DNA of 64,000 nt from Streptococcus sp. WB01_FAA12 (GTDB lineage Bacteria; Bacillota; Bacilli; Lactobacillales; Streptococcaceae): contig NZ_JABAEX010000003.1 in assembly GCF_012843315.1 (NCBI RefSeq), forward strand, positions 62,001-126,000, given 5' to 3'. The position numbers were made by a program, and so were the translations under genes. A model generated the notes under the pieces. It saw only the letters and a program-made list of their open reading frames with translations, ran no database searches and had not been told where the DNA came from. Of the stretch, positions 8,656 through 18,857 are shown one piece after another. The number at the start of each line of letters is the position of its first letter. The stretch's first letter is position 1.

Positions 8656-9195
8656 ATGAAAATCGTATCAGGAATCTACGGAGGGCGTCCTCTCAAGACG
8701 CTAGAAGGCAAGACGACTAGGCCGACATCAGATAAGGTGCGTGGAGCTATCTTTAATATGATTGGCCCCTATTTTGAGGGTGGACGTGTCTTGGATCTTT
8801 ATGCTGGCAGTGGCGGTTTATCTATTGAGGCAGTATCGCGTGGCATGTCCCATGCTGTTTTAGTAGAACGGGATCGAAAGGCACAAGCTATCGTCGCTGA
8901 AAATATCCAGATGACCAAAGAAGTTTCTAAATTTCAACTCTTAAGGATGGAGGCTGAACGGGCCTTGGAGCAAATGAATGGTCCCTTTGACCTGGTCTTT
9001 TTAGATCCTCCCTATGCCAAGGAACAAATCGTTGCAGATATCGAAAAAATGGCAGAAAGAAACCTTTTCTCCGAAGAGATCATGGTCGTCTGCGAAACCG
9101 ATAAGTCTGTAGAACTTCCGGAAGAAATCGCCTACTTAGGCATCTGGAAGGAAAAAATATATGGGATTAGTAAGGTGACAGTCTATGTCAGATAA
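8656..9195 (+). CDS. rsmD: 16S rRNA (guanine-966-N2)-methyltransferase
   Basis: 179 residues. The Rossmann-like methyltransferase motif I is seen in [15 protein letters not shown] and the N-methyltransferase motif IV in FLDPPYAKE. The N-terminus [13 protein letters not shown] is characteristic of RsmD. It methylates G966 of 16S rRNA during 30S assembly using SAM. It overlaps coaD by 11 bases and heads the rsmD-coaD-sepM unit, a conserved order in streptococci. The start codon follows the -10 box by seven bases with no ribosome binding site. Confidence 0.93.
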   Translation: MKIVSGIYGGRPLKTLEGKTTRPTSDKVRGAIFNMIGPYFEGGRVLDLYAGSGGLSIEAVSRGMSHAVLVERDRKAQAIVAENIQMTKEVSKFQLLRMEAERALEQMNGPFDLVFLDPPYAKEQIVADIEKMAERNLFSEEIMVVCETDKSVELPEEIAYLGIWKEKIYGISKVTVYVR

Positions 9196-9673
9196 AATTG
9201 GATTATTTACAGGTTCATTTGATCCGATGACAAATGGACATCTGGATATCATTGAACGTGCCAGCAGACTCTTTGATAAGCTCTATGTCGGGGTTTTCTA
9301 CAATCCCCACAAACAAGGCTTTCTCCCCGTTGAAAATCGCAAACGAGCAGTTGAAAAAGCTGTGGCGCATTTAGGTAATGTAGAGGTGTTGGCTTCTCAT
9401 GACCAACTAGTCGTCGATGTCGCAAGAAGACTGGGTGCTAAAACTCTTGTCCGTGGCTTGCGGAATGCCACCGACTTGCAATACGAGTCTAGTTTTGATT
9501 ACTACAATCATCAACTGGCTCCAGAAATCGAAACCATTTACCTATATAGTCGCCCAGAGCATCTTTATATTAGCTCTTCAGCCGTGAGAGAGCTCCTGAA
9601 GTTTGGTCAGGAGATTCAGCAATATGTCCCAAACAGTGTTGTGGAGGAATTAGAACATGAAGAAAAAAACTAG
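9185..9673 (+). CDS. coaD: Phosphopantetheine adenylyltransferase
   Basis: 162 residues. It has the nucleotidyltransferase TxGH-type signature [13 protein letters not shown] near the N-terminus and the [10 protein letters not shown] motif near the C-terminus. It performs the fourth step of CoA synthesis, 4'-phosphopantetheine plus ATP giving dephospho-CoA; the family forms hexamers in the cytosol. The start overlaps rsmD and the end overlaps sepM by 17 bases, so all three are translationally coupled. Confidence 0.95.
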   Translation: MSDKIGLFTGSFDPMTNGHLDIIERASRLFDKLYVGVFYNPHKQGFLPVENRKRAVEKAVAHLGNVEVLASHDQLVVDVARRLGAKTLVRGLRNATDLQYESSFDYYNHQLAPEIETIYLYSRPEHLYISSSAVRELLKFGQEIQQYVPNSVVEELEHEEKN

Positions 9674-10694
9674 ATGGCCCTTATATGTCATCCTAGCACT
9701 AGTATTGACTTTTTTAGCCTTTGTAGTACCTTTACCTTACTACATAGAAGTTCCAGGTGGAGCGGAAGATATTCGTCAAGTTTTGAAAGTAAATGAAACA
9801 GAAGATACAGAAGCAGGAGCTTACCAGTTTGTAACAGTCGGTATTCGACATGCAACCCTGTCGCATCTTGTCTATGCTTGGTTAACACCTTTCACGGATA
9901 TTAGAAGCGCTCAGGAGACAACGGGTGGCTCTACAGATGCAGAGTTTATGCGGATCAATCAGTTCTACATGCAAACATCCCAAAATATGGCCAAGTATCA
10001 AGGCTTGAAGACGGCTGGCAAGGATATCGAACTCAAGTACTTGGGAGTTTATGTCTTGACCGTGACAGAAAATTCAACTTTTAAGGGCATTCTGAACATT
10101 GCGGATACAGTGACGGCTGTTAATGATAAGACGTTTGACAGTTCCAAGGACTTGGTTGATTATGTCAACTCTCAAAAACTAGGAGATCCAGTCAAGGTAA
10201 CCTACGAAGAAGACGGAAAAGTCAAGACGGCTGAAGGTAAAATTATCACTCTCGAAAACGGGAAAAACGGGATTGGGATTGGTCTGATTGACCGTACGGA
10301 AGTGACCAGTGATATTCCAATTCGCTTTTCAACGGCTGGTATCGGGGGGCCAAGTGCCGGTCTCATGTTTAGTCTCGCTATCTACACCCAGATAGCAGAT
10401 CCAGGTCTTCGTAATGGCCGCATCGTTGCGGGAACGGGAACTATTGATCGCGATGGAAATGTTGGTGACATCGGTGGAATTGACAAAAAAGTAGTTGCAG
10501 CCTCTCGTCAGGGAGCCAACATCTTTTTTGCTCCTGACAATCCAGTCACCGAGGAAGCAAAAAAAGCAGATCCCAATGCGAAAAGCAACTATGAAACAGC
10601 CCTAGAAGCTGCTAAAACAATCAAGACAGAGATGAAAATCGTGCCTGTAAAAACCTTGCAGGATGCGATTGATTATCTTAAAAACAATCCCTAA
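9657..10694 (+). CDS. sepM: SepM-type membrane-anchored PDZ/Lon-like serine protease
   Basis: 345 residues. One N-terminal membrane segment (about residues 7-25) is followed by an extracellular PDZ domain (about 120-205) and a Lon-type S16 protease domain. The catalytic serine is in GGPSAGLMF (Ser233) and the partner lysine is in IDKKVVAA (Lys277 or Lys278). In S. mutans SepM trims the competence-stimulating peptide; in other Firmicutes the YlbL family processes regulatory or division proteins. It overlaps coaD by 17 bases. The substrate in this organism is unknown. Confidence 0.9.
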   Translation: MKKKTRWPLYVILALVLTFLAFVVPLPYYIEVPGGAEDIRQVLKVNETEDTEAGAYQFVTVGIRHATLSHLVYAWLTPFTDIRSAQETTGGSTDAEFMRINQFYMQTSQNMAKYQGLKTAGKDIELKYLGVYVLTVTENSTFKGILNIADTVTAVNDKTFDSSKDLVDYVNSQKLGDPVKVTYEEDGKVKTAEGKIITLENGKNGIGIGLIDRTEVTSDIPIRFSTAGIGGPSAGLMFSLAIYTQIADPGLRNGRIVAGTGTIDRDGNVGDIGGIDKKVVAASRQGANIFFAPDNPVTEEAKKADPNAKSNYETALEAAKTIKTEMKIVPVKTLQDAIDYLKNNP

Positions 10695-10734
10695 TCCGTA
10701 GAAAAATCGAAAACTAGCGCGTAAGCGGATAAGG

Positions 10735-10743
10735 TGGTATAAT
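10735..10743 (+). promoter_or_regulatory. Extended -10 promoter placed to give a leaderless mRNA
   Basis: TGGTATAAT, with TATAAT at 10738-10743. Six bases separate it from the ATG at 10750, with no ribosome binding site. Confidence 0.62.
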
Positions 10744-10749
10744 AGTCAA

Positions 10750-10980
10750 ATGGTTCAATTATTATTCACTTTAAGTAGTCATATGCTCTTTATTTATTTG
10801 AGTTTTTATCTTTTGAAAGATCTTGTGAGATGGGAAAAGGTTTTAAAAGTGACCGCTATTAACACAAAAAAAGTTCGTTTATTGGTAGGCTTCTTTAGTA
10901 TTGTAATGGGCTACATCTTGAGTTCATTCTTTATCAGTTTGTACCAACTGTGGCAAGAAGCACTTAGAGGACTATTATAA
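10750..10980 (+). CDS. DUF1146 (YwzB-like) small membrane protein
   Basis: 76 residues with two predicted membrane helices (about 5-23 and 43-65) joined by a basic loop. It matches the short DUF1146 family found next to murA in many Firmicutes; no function is established. It sits 23 bp before murA and is probably co-transcribed with it. The ATG lies six bases after a TGGTATAAT box, so its mRNA is likely leaderless, while murA downstream has a normal AAAGGAAA site. Confidence 0.8.
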   Translation: MVQLLFTLSSHMLFIYLSFYLLKDLVRWEKVLKVTAINTKKVRLLVGFFSIVMGYILSSFFISLYQLWQEALRGLL

Positions 10981-11003
10981 AATCAAAAGTAAAGGAAACA
11001 ACT

Positions 11004-12284
11004 ATGGAAAAAATTGTGGTTCAAGGCGGAGATAATCGTCTGGTCGGGAGTGTGACCATCGAGGGAGCAAAGAATGCAGTCTTGCCCTTGTTGGCAGCGA
11101 CTATTCTAGCAAGCAAAGGTAAAACAGTCTTGCAGAATGTTCCAATCTTGTCAGATGTTTTCACCATGAATCAAGTGGTTCGAGGTCTGAATGTCAAGGT
11201 GGACTTTGATGAGGAAGCTCATGTTGTCGAGGTCGATGCGACTGGAGATATCACGGAGGAAGCTCCGTATAAGTATGTTAGCAAGATGCGGGCATCGATC
11301 GTTGTTTTAGGACCAATCCTTGCTCGTGTAGGCCATGCTAAGGTATCCATGCCAGGTGGTTGCACCATCGGGAGTCGTCCGATTGATCTCCACCTCAAGG
11401 GTTTGGAAGCTATGGGGGCTAAGATTACCCAGACAGCTGGTTACATCGAAGCCAATGCGGAACGTCTGCACGGGGCTCATATCTACATGGACTTTCCTAG
11501 TGTCGGCGCAACACAAAACCTGATGATGGCAGCGACTCTAGCTGATGGTGTGACAGTGATTGAAAATGCTGCGCGTGAGCCGGAAATTGTTGACCTTGCT
11601 ATCCTTCTAAATGAAATGGGAGCCAAGGTCAAGGGAGCTGGTACTGAAACAATTACAGTGACTGGTGTCGAGGAACTCCATGGAACAACTCATAATGTGG
11701 TACAGGACCGTATCGAAGCTGGAACCTTTATGGTTGCGGCAGCCATGACTGGTGGCGATGTCCTCATTCGAGATGCAGTCTGGGAGCATAATCGCCCCTT
11801 GATTGCCAAACTTCTTGAAATGGGAGTTGAGGTGACGGAGGAGTCGGAAGGTATTCGTGTCCGTTCTCAACTGGAAAATCTCAAAGCTGTTCATGTAAAA
11901 ACCTTGCCACACCCAGGATTTCCAACAGATATGCAGGCGCAATTTACAGCCTTGATGATAGTTGCAAAAGGGGAATCAACCATGGTGGAAACTGTATTTG
12001 AGAATCGTTTCCAACATCTGGAGGAAATGCGTCGGATGGGCTTGCATTCGGAGATTGTCCGTGATACAGCTCGTATTGTCGGAGGACAGGCTTTACAGGG
12101 GGCAGAAGTTCTATCAACGGACCTTCGTGCCAGCGCGGCCTTGATTCTGACAGGTTTAGTAGCGCAAGGGGAGACAGTTGTCGGTAAATTAGTCCACCTT
12201 GATAGAGGTTACTACCGCTTCCATGAGAAGTTAGCTCAGCTAGGAGCAAAGATTCAGCGGATTGAGGTTAAGGATGAAGAATAA
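11004..12284 (+). CDS. murA: UDP-N-acetylglucosamine 1-carboxyvinyltransferase
   Basis: 426 residues with the EPSP-synthase-like double domain. The active-site cysteine, the fosfomycin target, is Cys120 in [11 protein letters not shown]; the N-terminal [10 protein letters not shown] and C-terminal [13 protein letters not shown] motifs are intact. It transfers enolpyruvate to UDP-GlcNAc, the first committed step of peptidoglycan synthesis. Streptococci carry two MurA paralogues. This copy, next to epuA-endA, matches the one called murZ or murA1 in some pneumococcal papers. The end overlaps epuA. Confidence 0.95.
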   Translation: MEKIVVQGGDNRLVGSVTIEGAKNAVLPLLAATILASKGKTVLQNVPILSDVFTMNQVVRGLNVKVDFDEEAHVVEVDATGDITEEAPYKYVSKMRASIVVLGPILARVGHAKVSMPGGCTIGSRPIDLHLKGLEAMGAKITQTAGYIEANAERLHGAHIYMDFPSVGATQNLMMAATLADGVTVIENAAREPEIVDLAILLNEMGAKVKGAGTETITVTGVEELHGTTHNVVQDRIEAGTFMVAAAMTGGDVLIRDAVWEHNRPLIAKLLEMGVEVTEESEGIRVRSQLENLKAVHVKTLPHPGFPTDMQAQFTALMIVAKGESTMVETVFENRFQHLEEMRRMGLHSEIVRDTARIVGGQALQGAEVLSTDLRASAALILTGLVAQGETVVGKLVHLDRGYYRFHEKLAQLGAKIQRIEVKDEE

Positions 12285-12465
12285 AAACATACGTTATGTA
12301 CTCCGTCGCTTACTGTTAATTTTTATCGTACTCTTGTTGGGATTCCTTGCTTTAGGAATCGGCTTGATGATCGGCTACGGGATTCTAGGAAAAGGACAGG
12401 ATCCGTGGGCGATCTTGTCTCCGGCAAAGTGGCAAGAATTGATTAGTAAATTTACAGGAAATTAG
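12274..12465 (+). CDS. epuA: EpuA small membrane protein
   Basis: 63 residues from the ATG at 12274, inside the 3' end of murA. A basic N-terminus ([11 protein letters not shown]) precedes one long hydrophobic helix (about 12-38) and a short polar tail containing DPW. It corresponds to pneumococcal EpuA, encoded just upstream of the DNA-entry nuclease endA. Some databases label the family 'RNA polymerase subunit beta', which the sequence does not support. Function unknown. The hairpin 12465-12486 ends the unit. Confidence 0.82.
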   Translation: MKNKNIRYVLRRLLLIFIVLLLGFLALGIGLMIGYGILGKGQDPWAILSPAKWQELISKFTGN

Positions 12466-12486
12466 ACTGGGAAACCAGTCTTTTTC
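12465..12486 (+). terminator. epuA terminator
   Basis: GACTGG / CCAGTC stem with a GAAA loop (12465-12480) and five T residues. Confidence 0.85.
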
Positions 12487-12505
12487 TAAAGAAATAAGGA
12501 GAAAA

Positions 12506-13330
12506 ATGAACAAAAAAACGAGACAGGCTCTGGTAGGGTTACTTATATTCTTACTCTTGGCTGCTGGAAGCTATTATATCAAGCAGATGCAGTCGGCGCC
12601 AAACACCTCTAAAACCAAAGTTAGTCAGAAAAAACAAGCTTCAGAAGCTCCTAGTCAGGAATTGGCTGAAAGTGTCTTAACTGAGTCAATCAAAAACCAA
12701 ATTAAGGGTGGTCTAGAGTGGAATGGGGCGGGTGCCTTTGTTGTCAATGACAATAAAACCAATTTAGATGCCAAGGTTTCTAGCAAACCCTATGCGGATA
12801 ATAAAACAAAACCAGTCGGGAAAGAGACAGTCCCAACTGTTGCCAATGCTCTCTTATCCAAAGCTACTCGTCAGTATAAGAATCGTGAAGAGACTGGAAA
12901 TGGATCCACCTCTTGGACTCCACCAGGGTGGCATCAGGTTAAAAATCTAAAGGGGGCCTATACACATGCAGTTGATAGAGGACACCTGCTGGGCTATGCC
13001 TTGATAGGTGGTTTGGATGGTTTTGATGCCTCTACCAGCAATCCCAAGAACATTGCAGTCCAGACAGCTTGGGCAAACCAAGCGCAGGCTGAGGATTCGA
13101 CAGGTCAGAACTATTATGAGAGTTTGGTCAGAAAAGCCTTGGATCAAAATAAGAGGGTTCGTTACCGCGTGACACTCCACTATGCTACGAATGAGGATTT
13201 GGTTCCTTCCGCTTCACAAATCGAAGCCAAGTCTTCAGATGGCGAATTGGAATTCAATGTCCTAATCCCCAATGTTCAAAAGGGGATCCAGCTTGATTAT
13301 CGAACGGGTCAAGTCACGGTGACAAACTAG
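12506..13330 (+). CDS. endA: DNA-entry nuclease EndA
   Basis: 274 residues. An N-terminal membrane anchor (about 7-24) precedes an extracellular beta-beta-alpha-metal nuclease domain with the DRGH motif. The general base is His160, the same number as reported for pneumococcal EndA. EndA degrades one strand of incoming DNA during transformation and is also used against neutrophil DNA traps. The ribosome binding site is AAGGAG. Its presence after murA-epuA is the pneumococcal arrangement and points to a naturally competent mitis-group species. A second nuclease of the same superfamily lies on the mobile element (51247-52035). Confidence 0.93.
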   Translation: MNKKTRQALVGLLIFLLLAAGSYYIKQMQSAPNTSKTKVSQKKQASEAPSQELAESVLTESIKNQIKGGLEWNGAGAFVVNDNKTNLDAKVSSKPYADNKTKPVGKETVPTVANALLSKATRQYKNREETGNGSTSWTPPGWHQVKNLKGAYTHAVDRGHLLGYALIGGLDGFDASTSNPKNIAVQTAWANQAQAEDSTGQNYYESLVRKALDQNKRVRYRVTLHYATNEDLVPSASQIEAKSSDGELEFNVLIPNVQKGIQLDYRTGQVTVTN

Positions 13331-13357
13331 AACCAATCTATTAAAGGAATAAAAATT

Positions 13358-13386
13358 GCTCCCTTGTCTGTTAGTGATAAGGGAGC
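13358..13386 (+). terminator. Hairpin after endA
   Basis: GCTCCCTT (13358-13365) / AAGGGAGC (13379-13386), a perfect 8-bp stem with a 13-nt loop. No T tract follows, so it may stabilise the 3' end and not terminate on its own. Confidence 0.5.
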
Positions 13387-13429
13387 GATCGTGCAAATTA
13401 GAAAATAATGTGATTCCTAGGCCGATTTA

Positions 13430-13438
13430 TGATATAAT
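13430..13438 (+). promoter_or_regulatory. Extended -10 promoter of the CNNM/CBS gene
   Basis: TGATATAAT, TATAAT at 13433-13438. A TAGGAGAAAG ribosome binding site precedes the ATG at 13471. Confidence 0.6.
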
Positions 13439-13470
13439 GGAACACAAGATACTATTTTAGGAGAAAGACC

Positions 13471-14802
13471 ATGGAAGACCCGAGCAGTCAGGATTTGTTA
13501 CTGCAATTTGTACTTTTAGTTGTATTGACCTTTTTAAATGCCTTTTTCTCAGCCGCCGAAATGGCGATGGTGTCACTAAATCGTGCCCGAGTAGAGCAAA
13601 AGGCAGAAGAGGGAGACAAACGTTACGGTCGTTTGTTAAAGGTACTTGAAAATCCTAATCACTTTTTATCAACGATTCAAGTTGGTATCACCTTGATTAC
13701 CATCTTGTCAGGGGCCAAATTGGCGGATACCCTTGGACAAGTGATCGCATCTTGGATGGGAAGCGGAGAGACGGCTTACGCCATTGCAAGTTTTCTCTCT
13801 TTGGCAATCTTGACCTATATCTCCATTGTTTTTGGTGAGCTCTATCCTAAGCGGATTGCCCTCAATTTGAAAGATGCTTTGGCGATTCGAACAGCACCAA
13901 TTATTATTGGTCTTGGAAAGATTGTAAGTCCCTTTGTCTGGCTGTTATCTGCTTCAACTAATTTATTGAGTCGTGTGACGCCAATGACCTTTGATGATGC
14001 TGATGAAAAGATGACACGTGATGAAATAGAGTACATGTTGACTAAGAGCGAGGAAACCTTGGACGCAGACGAAATCGAGATGTTACAAGGGATTTTCTCT
14101 CTAGATGAACTAATGGCTCGTGAGCTAATGGTGCCTCGTACAGACGCCTTTATGGTAGATATTCAGGATGACAGTAAGGCGATTATCGAAAGTATTTTGA
14201 AGCAAAATTTCTCACGTATTCCTGTTTATGATGGGGATAAGGACAATGTTATCGGTTTGATTCATACCAAGCGCTTGCTAAACGCTGCCTATGCGGATGG
14301 TTTTGAAAATATTGTCTGGAAACGAATCCTCCAAACGCCACTATTTGTGCCTGAAACTATCTTTGTGGATGATCTCCTTAAAGAGCTTCGAAATACCCAA
14401 AATCAAATGGCTATCTTACTAGACGAATACGGTGGTATGGCTGGTTTGGTAACTCTGGAAGACCTCCTGGAGGAAATCGTCGGCGAAATTGATGACGAAA
14501 CGGACAGAGCAGAAATCGAAGTCCATCAAATCGGTGAGGATACCTATATTGCACAAGGAACCATGAATCTTAATGACTTCAACGACTATTTTGGCGTTGA
14601 ACTAGAAAGCGACGATGTGGATACTATCGCCGGTTATTATTTGACGGGTGTTGGTACGATCCCAACAACTGAAAAAATCAGTTATGAACTGGTCAGTCAA
14701 AACAAGCAGGTTATCTTGACCAATGATAAGGTGAAAAATGGACGTGTTACCAAGGTAAAAGTTCAAATCACCGAAATAGAACCCGAAGAAGAAACCGAGT
14801 AA
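13471..14802 (+). CDS. CNNM/CorC-HlyC family membrane protein (TlyC 'hemolysin' type)
   Basis: 443 residues. Four membrane segments of the CNNM/DUF21 domain (about 8-190) come first. A pair of CBS domains follows (about 205-330), and the CorC_HlyC domain (about 350-430) is last. The family takes part in magnesium or other cation homeostasis; the old 'hemolysin' name is not well founded. The fold-defining segments ELYPKRIALN and LLDEYGGMAGLVTLEDLLEEIVGEI are present. Single-gene unit with its own promoter and a strong terminator at 14801-14827. Confidence 0.9.
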   Translation: MEDPSSQDLLLQFVLLVVLTFLNAFFSAAEMAMVSLNRARVEQKAEEGDKRYGRLLKVLENPNHFLSTIQVGITLITILSGAKLADTLGQVIASWMGSGETAYAIASFLSLAILTYISIVFGELYPKRIALNLKDALAIRTAPIIIGLGKIVSPFVWLLSASTNLLSRVTPMTFDDADEKMTRDEIEYMLTKSEETLDADEIEMLQGIFSLDELMARELMVPRTDAFMVDIQDDSKAIIESILKQNFSRIPVYDGDKDNVIGLIHTKRLLNAAYADGFENIVWKRILQTPLFVPETIFVDDLLKELRNTQNQMAILLDEYGGMAGLVTLEDLLEEIVGEIDDETDRAEIEVHQIGEDTYIAQGTMNLNDFNDYFGVELESDDVDTIAGYYLTGVGTIPTTEKISYELVSQNKQVILTNDKVKNGRVTKVKVQITEIEPEEETE

Positions 14803-14827
14803 AACAGTGATTTTCGTCACTGTTTTT
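14801..14827 (+). terminator. Terminator of the CNNM/CBS gene
   Basis: AAAACAGTGA / TCACTGTTTT perfect stem with a short TTTTCG loop and a T run. Confidence 0.88.
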
Positions 14828-14882
14828 TATTCGTCCCAAAAGATTTTCAAAGTTGTCCTTATTTGTCCGAAGAAAAAAACAA

Positions 14883-14905
14883 AAAAGCCCGATTTACGGG
14901 CTTTT
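14883..14905. terminator. Bidirectional terminator between CNNM/CBS gene and tRNA-Cys
   Basis: AAAAGCCCG (14883-14891) / CGGGCTTTT (14897-14905). The A-rich flank on the left gives a long U tract for minus-strand transcripts, so it mainly ends the tRNA-Cys transcript. Confidence 0.8.
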
Positions 14906-14939
14906 CATTCGGTTAATTCCTGTTATTTCAGGTATTGAA

Positions 14940-15010
14940 AGGCGGTAGACGGATTTGAACCGACGATCAAGCTTTTGCAGAGCCGTGCCTTACCACTTGG
15001 CTATACCGCC
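14940..15010 (-). tRNA. tRNA-Cys (GCA)
   Basis: 71 nt. The acceptor arms GGCGGTA and TACCGCC pair perfectly, the T-arm contains GGTTCAAATCC, and the anticodon loop reads CTGCAAA (anticodon GCA). The discriminator base is U, as expected for tRNA-Cys. The 3' CCA is not encoded. A canonical promoter lies upstream on the minus strand and a terminator at 14883-14905, so it is a solitary transcription unit. Confidence 0.95.
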
Positions 15011-15022
15011 TCAACGTTTAAT

Positions 15023-15051
15023 ATTATACCTTGAAAATGATTCTACGTCAA
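15023..15051 (-). promoter_or_regulatory. tRNA-Cys promoter
   Basis: On the minus strand TTGACG (15046-15051), 17-bp spacer, TATAAT (15023-15028). Confidence 0.85.
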
Positions 15052-15247
15052 TAGTTTCTTAATCGAAAATCCAATTTAGAAGATTGCCCTTTCTGATTGG
15101 ATGGAAAAATGGGGAGAGAAAATCTGAAAATCAGGCTTTATAGAGCCTTAACTTCCCTTTTGATTCTATAGATAGTAAACAAAGAATAGAAAAATTTGAT
15201 AAATGAAAGTTTTTTGTGGTTACACGCCTAAATATTCTGAAAATTCG

Positions 15248-15276
15248 TTTACTTTTTGAGAAATCTATGGTATAAT
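15248..15276 (+). promoter_or_regulatory. ami operon promoter
   Basis: TTTACT (15248-15253), 17-bp spacer, TATAAT (15271-15276). An AGAGGAG ribosome binding site precedes the ATG at 15315. The rest of the 15052-15247 gap shows no gene. Confidence 0.7.
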
Positions 15277-15314
15277 TGGCAATAAGCCTAAATTTTTTAA
15301 GAGGAGTTACATAC

Positions 15315-17294
15315 ATGAAAAAAAGTAGAGTATTTGTTACAGCAGGGATTGCTTTGCTGGCAACTGGTGTTCTCGCTGCTTGCGGTTCTTCAAAATCATC
15401 TGATTCAACAGCTCCAAAATCCTACGGTTATGTTTATTCAGCTGACCCAGAAACATTGGATTATCTCATTTCAGGGAAACAAAGTACCAAAATTGCCACT
15501 TCAAATGGTATCGATGGTCTCTTTACAAACGATAAATATGGGAATTTGACTCCTGCAGTTGCAGAAGACTGGTCAGTTTCAAAAGATGGTTTGACTTATA
15601 CCTACAAGATTCGTAAAGGTGTTAAATGGATGACATCAGATGGCGAAGAGTATGCTGAAGTGACAGCTAAAGACTTTGTAAATGGCTTGAAACACGCGGC
15701 TGATAACAAGTCTGAAGCACTTTATCTAGCAGAAGATTCAGTTAAAGGTCTAGCTGACTATAAAGCTGGAAACAATAAAGACTTTTCTTCAGTAGGTGTG
15801 AAGGCAGTTGATGATTATACACTTGAGTATACTTTGAACAAACCCGAACCATACTGGAACTCTAAGATGGCTTACTCAATCTTCTGGCCATTGAACGAAG
15901 AATTTGAAAAATCAAAAGGATCTGACTTTGCTAAAGCGACTGACCCTACATCATTGCTTTACAATGGACCATTCTTGCTGAAAGGTTTGACTGCTAAGTC
16001 TTCTATCGAGTTCGCTAAAAATGAACAATACTGGGATAAAGACAATGTTCATCTTGATAAAGTAACACTTGCTTACTATGATGGTTCAGACCAAGAGTCT
16101 ATTGAACGTAACTTTACAAGTGGAGCTTATAGCTATGCCCGTCTTTACCCAACAAGTTCAAACTACTCTAAAGTAGAAGAAACCTACAAGGAAAATATCT
16201 TCTACACCCCATCAGGACCTGGTGTTGGTGGTTTGGGTGTGAATATTGACCGCCAAGGTTACAAATACACTTCTAAGACAACTGACGAAGAGAAGACTTC
16301 TACTAAGAAAGCCCTTCTTAACAAGGACTTCCGTCAAGCCTTGAACTTTGCCTTTGACCGTACGTCTTACTCAGCTCAAGTAAATGGTAAAGAAGGTGCT
16401 CCTCGTGCCGTTCGTAACCTCTTTGTAAAACCTGACTTTGTCTCTGCTGGCGAAAAAACTTTCGGTGACTTGGTGACTGATAAGATGGCTACTTACGGTG
16501 ATGAATGGAAGAACGTAAACTTTGCTGATGGTCAAGATGGACTCTTCAACGCAGATAAAGCCAAAGCTGAATTTGCGAAAGCCAAAACAGCATTGGAAGC
16601 AGAAGGTGTAAAATTCCCTATCCATTTGGATGTTCCAGTAGACCAAACAGCTAAAAACTATATCGCACGTATTCAATCCTTCAAACAATCCGTTGAAACA
16701 GTGCTTGGTGAAGGCAATGTAGTCATCGATATCCAACAAGTTTCTAAAGATGAGTTTACTAATATTACCTACTATGCGGCGAATGCAGCAGCAGAAGATT
16801 GGGATCTCTCAGGAGCAGTTGCATGGAACCCAGACTATGAAGATCCGTCAACTTACCTTGATATCTTGAAAACAACGAATGCTGAACAAACAAAAACATA
16901 CATGGGTTACGAAGGTGCAGATAACGCTGCGGCGGCTCAAGTTGGTTTGAAAGAATACGATAAACTAGTTGATGAAGCTGCTAAAGAAACAAGCGATTTG
17001 AATGTTCGTTATGAAAAATACGCGGCTGCTCAAGCTTGGTTGACAGATAGCTCACTCTTCTTGCCAGCTATGTCATCAAGTGGTGCTGCACCATTCATTT
17101 CTCGTGTTGTACCATTCACAGCATCATACAGCCAGTCTGGAGATAAGGGCTCAGATGTATACTTCAAGTATATTCAGTTACAAGACAAGGTTGTAACCAA
17201 GGCTGACTATGAACAAGCTCGTGAGAAATGGCTCAAAGAGAAAAAAGAATCAAACGAAAAAGTTCAAAAAGAATTGGCTAATCACGTTAAATAA
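15315..17294 (+). CDS. amiA: Oligopeptide-binding lipoprotein AmiA
   Basis: 659 residues. A lipoprotein signal peptide ends in VLAAC (lipidated Cys23), and a serine-rich linker precedes the family 5 solute-binding domain. It captures peptides on the outer face of the membrane for the AmiCDEF permease. In pneumococci this importer feeds the cell with amino acids and delivers peptide signals to internal regulators. The paralogues AliA and AliB are close in sequence, but the position at the head of amiCDEF identifies AmiA. A hairpin between amiA and amiC (17307-17338) probably keeps amiA mRNA in excess over the permease genes. Confidence 0.95.
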   Translation: MKKSRVFVTAGIALLATGVLAACGSSKSSDSTAPKSYGYVYSADPETLDYLISGKQSTKIATSNGIDGLFTNDKYGNLTPAVAEDWSVSKDGLTYTYKIRKGVKWMTSDGEEYAEVTAKDFVNGLKHAADNKSEALYLAEDSVKGLADYKAGNNKDFSSVGVKAVDDYTLEYTLNKPEPYWNSKMAYSIFWPLNEEFEKSKGSDFAKATDPTSLLYNGPFLLKGLTAKSSIEFAKNEQYWDKDNVHLDKVTLAYYDGSDQESIERNFTSGAYSYARLYPTSSNYSKVEETYKENIFYTPSGPGVGGLGVNIDRQGYKYTSKTTDEEKTSTKKALLNKDFRQALNFAFDRTSYSAQVNGKEGAPRAVRNLFVKPDFVSAGEKTFGDLVTDKMATYGDEWKNVNFADGQDGLFNADKAKAEFAKAKTALEAEGVKFPIHLDVPVDQTAKNYIARIQSFKQSVETVLGEGNVVIDIQQVSKDEFTNITYYAANAAAEDWDLSGAVAWNPDYEDPSTYLDILKTTNAEQTKTYMGYEGADNAAAAQVGLKEYDKLVDEAAKETSDLNVRYEKYAAAQAWLTDSSLFLPAMSSSGAAPFISRVVPFTASYSQSGDKGSDVYFKYIQLQDKVVTKADYEQAREKWLKEKKESNEKVQKELANHVK

Positions 17295-17306
17295 ATAACT
17301 CTCAAG

Positions 17307-17338
17307 AGAACTTTCTCTCCATGAGGAGAAGGTTCTTT
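17307..17338 (+). terminator. Partial terminator between amiA and amiC
   Basis: AGAACTTTCTCTCC (17307-17320) pairs with GGAGAAGGTTCT (17325-17336), with one bulge and one G-U pair. Only four T residues follow, so read-through into amiC is expected. Confidence 0.7.
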
Positions 17339-17360
17339 TGGGATTTTAAAAGGAAACGAT

Positions 17361-18857
17361 ATGAAGAAATATATTTTTATGCGTGTATTGCGTTCATTGG
17401 TGTCTATCTTCTTGGTGACAACCTTGACCTACACGATTATCTATACGATGGTTCCTCGAAAACTGATTTTCAAGCAGGATACCAACTATAACAAAATTGC
17501 AACGACGCCAGATAAACGGGATAATTATGAAAATACCGTTTATGAGCGGATGGGCTATATCGAGTACTACGATACCAAGGAGTTGCAAGAAAAAGCGAGC
17601 ACAATGGACTCATCTGTAACAGTGGATGCCAATGAGACTAACAAGGCAATCTACGAAAAATACATCAACCAACTAGGGAATGGTTGGACACTCGGTGTAT
17701 TCTCAGAAAGTGGTCAATTCTATGCCACGCGTGAAATTCCAATTTTTGAACGTGTTTTCAAATTCTACTCGAACTTGCTCGACATTGATCATACAAACAA
17801 GATTCAAGACCCTGAAAATCCAAACTTGGAACGTTATCTTCGTTTTGAAAATGACCCTGCTATCGGTTGGTCATTAGTTGGTTCAGGTACAAAACATAAA
17901 TATCTTTTGTATTTCAATAATCAGTTCCCATTTGTACACCAAAACTTTGTGAACATTAACTTGGGTGACTCTTACCCAACTTATGCAAACACACCAGTGC
18001 TTCAAGTTATCACACAGGGTCAGGGACAAACCAAGACATCAGAAGTTCAATTCCCTACGGGTAAAAAGACTTCCTCTGTAGATATTTACTCTCGTACCTA
18101 CAAGTCACCAAGTCAAGCAGATGCGCGTGAGGTAGCTAACTATGGCAAGGACGACCCATATACAGCTACAGAAAGTAACTACCAATATCCATCAATGATT
18201 GCAAGCTCGGCTGTTGCTGGTTTGATTGGTTTGATTATTTCTTATGCTATCGCAATTCCTCTTGGATCTGCTATGGCTCGCCACAAGAATACTTGGATTG
18301 ATAGTTTCTCTACAGGTGCTCTAACCTTCTTGCTTGCCCTTCCAACGATCGCTTTGGTTTACATCGTGCGCTTGATTGGATCATCTATTGGTCTGCCTGA
18401 TTCATTCCCTATCTTGGGGGCTGGGGATTGGCGTTCCTATGTCTTGCCTGCAGTCATTCTAGGTTTGCTGGGAGCACCAAGTACAGCAATCTGGATTCGT
18501 CGTTATATGATTGACTTGCAATCTCAAGATTTCGTTCGATTTGCTCGTGCAAAAGGACTGTCTGAAAAAGAAATTTCAAATAAACACATCTTTAAAAATG
18601 CTATGGTTCCATTGGTTTCAGGTATTCCTGGTGCCGTAATCGGAGTTATTGGTGGTGCAACATTGACAGAGACAGTCTTCGCCTTCCCAGGTATGGGTAA
18701 AATGTTGATTGACTCTGTTAAGGCATCAAACAACTCAATGGTAGTTGGTCTCGTCTTCATCTTCACATGTATTTCTATCTTCTCACTCTTTGTAGGAGAT
18801 ATCTGGATGACCATGCTTGACCCACGTATTAAATTGACAGAGAAAGGAGGCAAATAA
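17361..18857 (+). CDS. amiC: Oligopeptide permease subunit AmiC
   Basis: 498 residues. One N-terminal membrane helix (about 9-32) precedes a large extracellular insertion (about 33-275) typical of the Ami/Opp type. Five further membrane segments follow and contain the BPD_transp_1 EAA loop, seen in the stretch from [10 protein letters not shown] to the proline-glycine VSGIPGA region. It forms the channel with AmiD. The stop TAA shares its last A with the amiD start (TAATG), so translation is coupled. Confidence 0.94.
   Translation: MKKYIFMRVLRSLVSIFLVTTLTYTIIYTMVPRKLIFKQDTNYNKIATTPDKRDNYENTVYERMGYIEYYDTKELQEKASTMDSSVTVDANETNKAIYEKYINQLGNGWTLGVFSESGQFYATREIPIFERVFKFYSNLLDIDHTNKIQDPENPNLERYLRFENDPAIGWSLVGSGTKHKYLLYFNNQFPFVHQNFVNINLGDSYPTYANTPVLQVITQGQGQTKTSEVQFPTGKKTSSVDIYSRTYKSPSQADAREVANYGKDDPYTATESNYQYPSMIASSAVAGLIGLIISYAIAIPLGSAMARHKNTWIDSFSTGALTFLLALPTIALVYIVRLIGSSIGLPDSFPILGAGDWRSYVLPAVILGLLGAPSTAIWIRRYMIDLQSQDFVRFARAKGLSEKEISNKHIFKNAMVPLVSGIPGAVIGVIGGATLTETVFAFPGMGKMLIDSVKASNNSMVVGLVFIFTCISIFSLFVGDIWMTMLDPRIKLTEKGGK

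Noticed and set aside
15052..15247. Small gene between tRNA-Cys and amiA
   Set aside because: No frame with a ribosome binding site; only AT-rich sequence before the amiA promoter.
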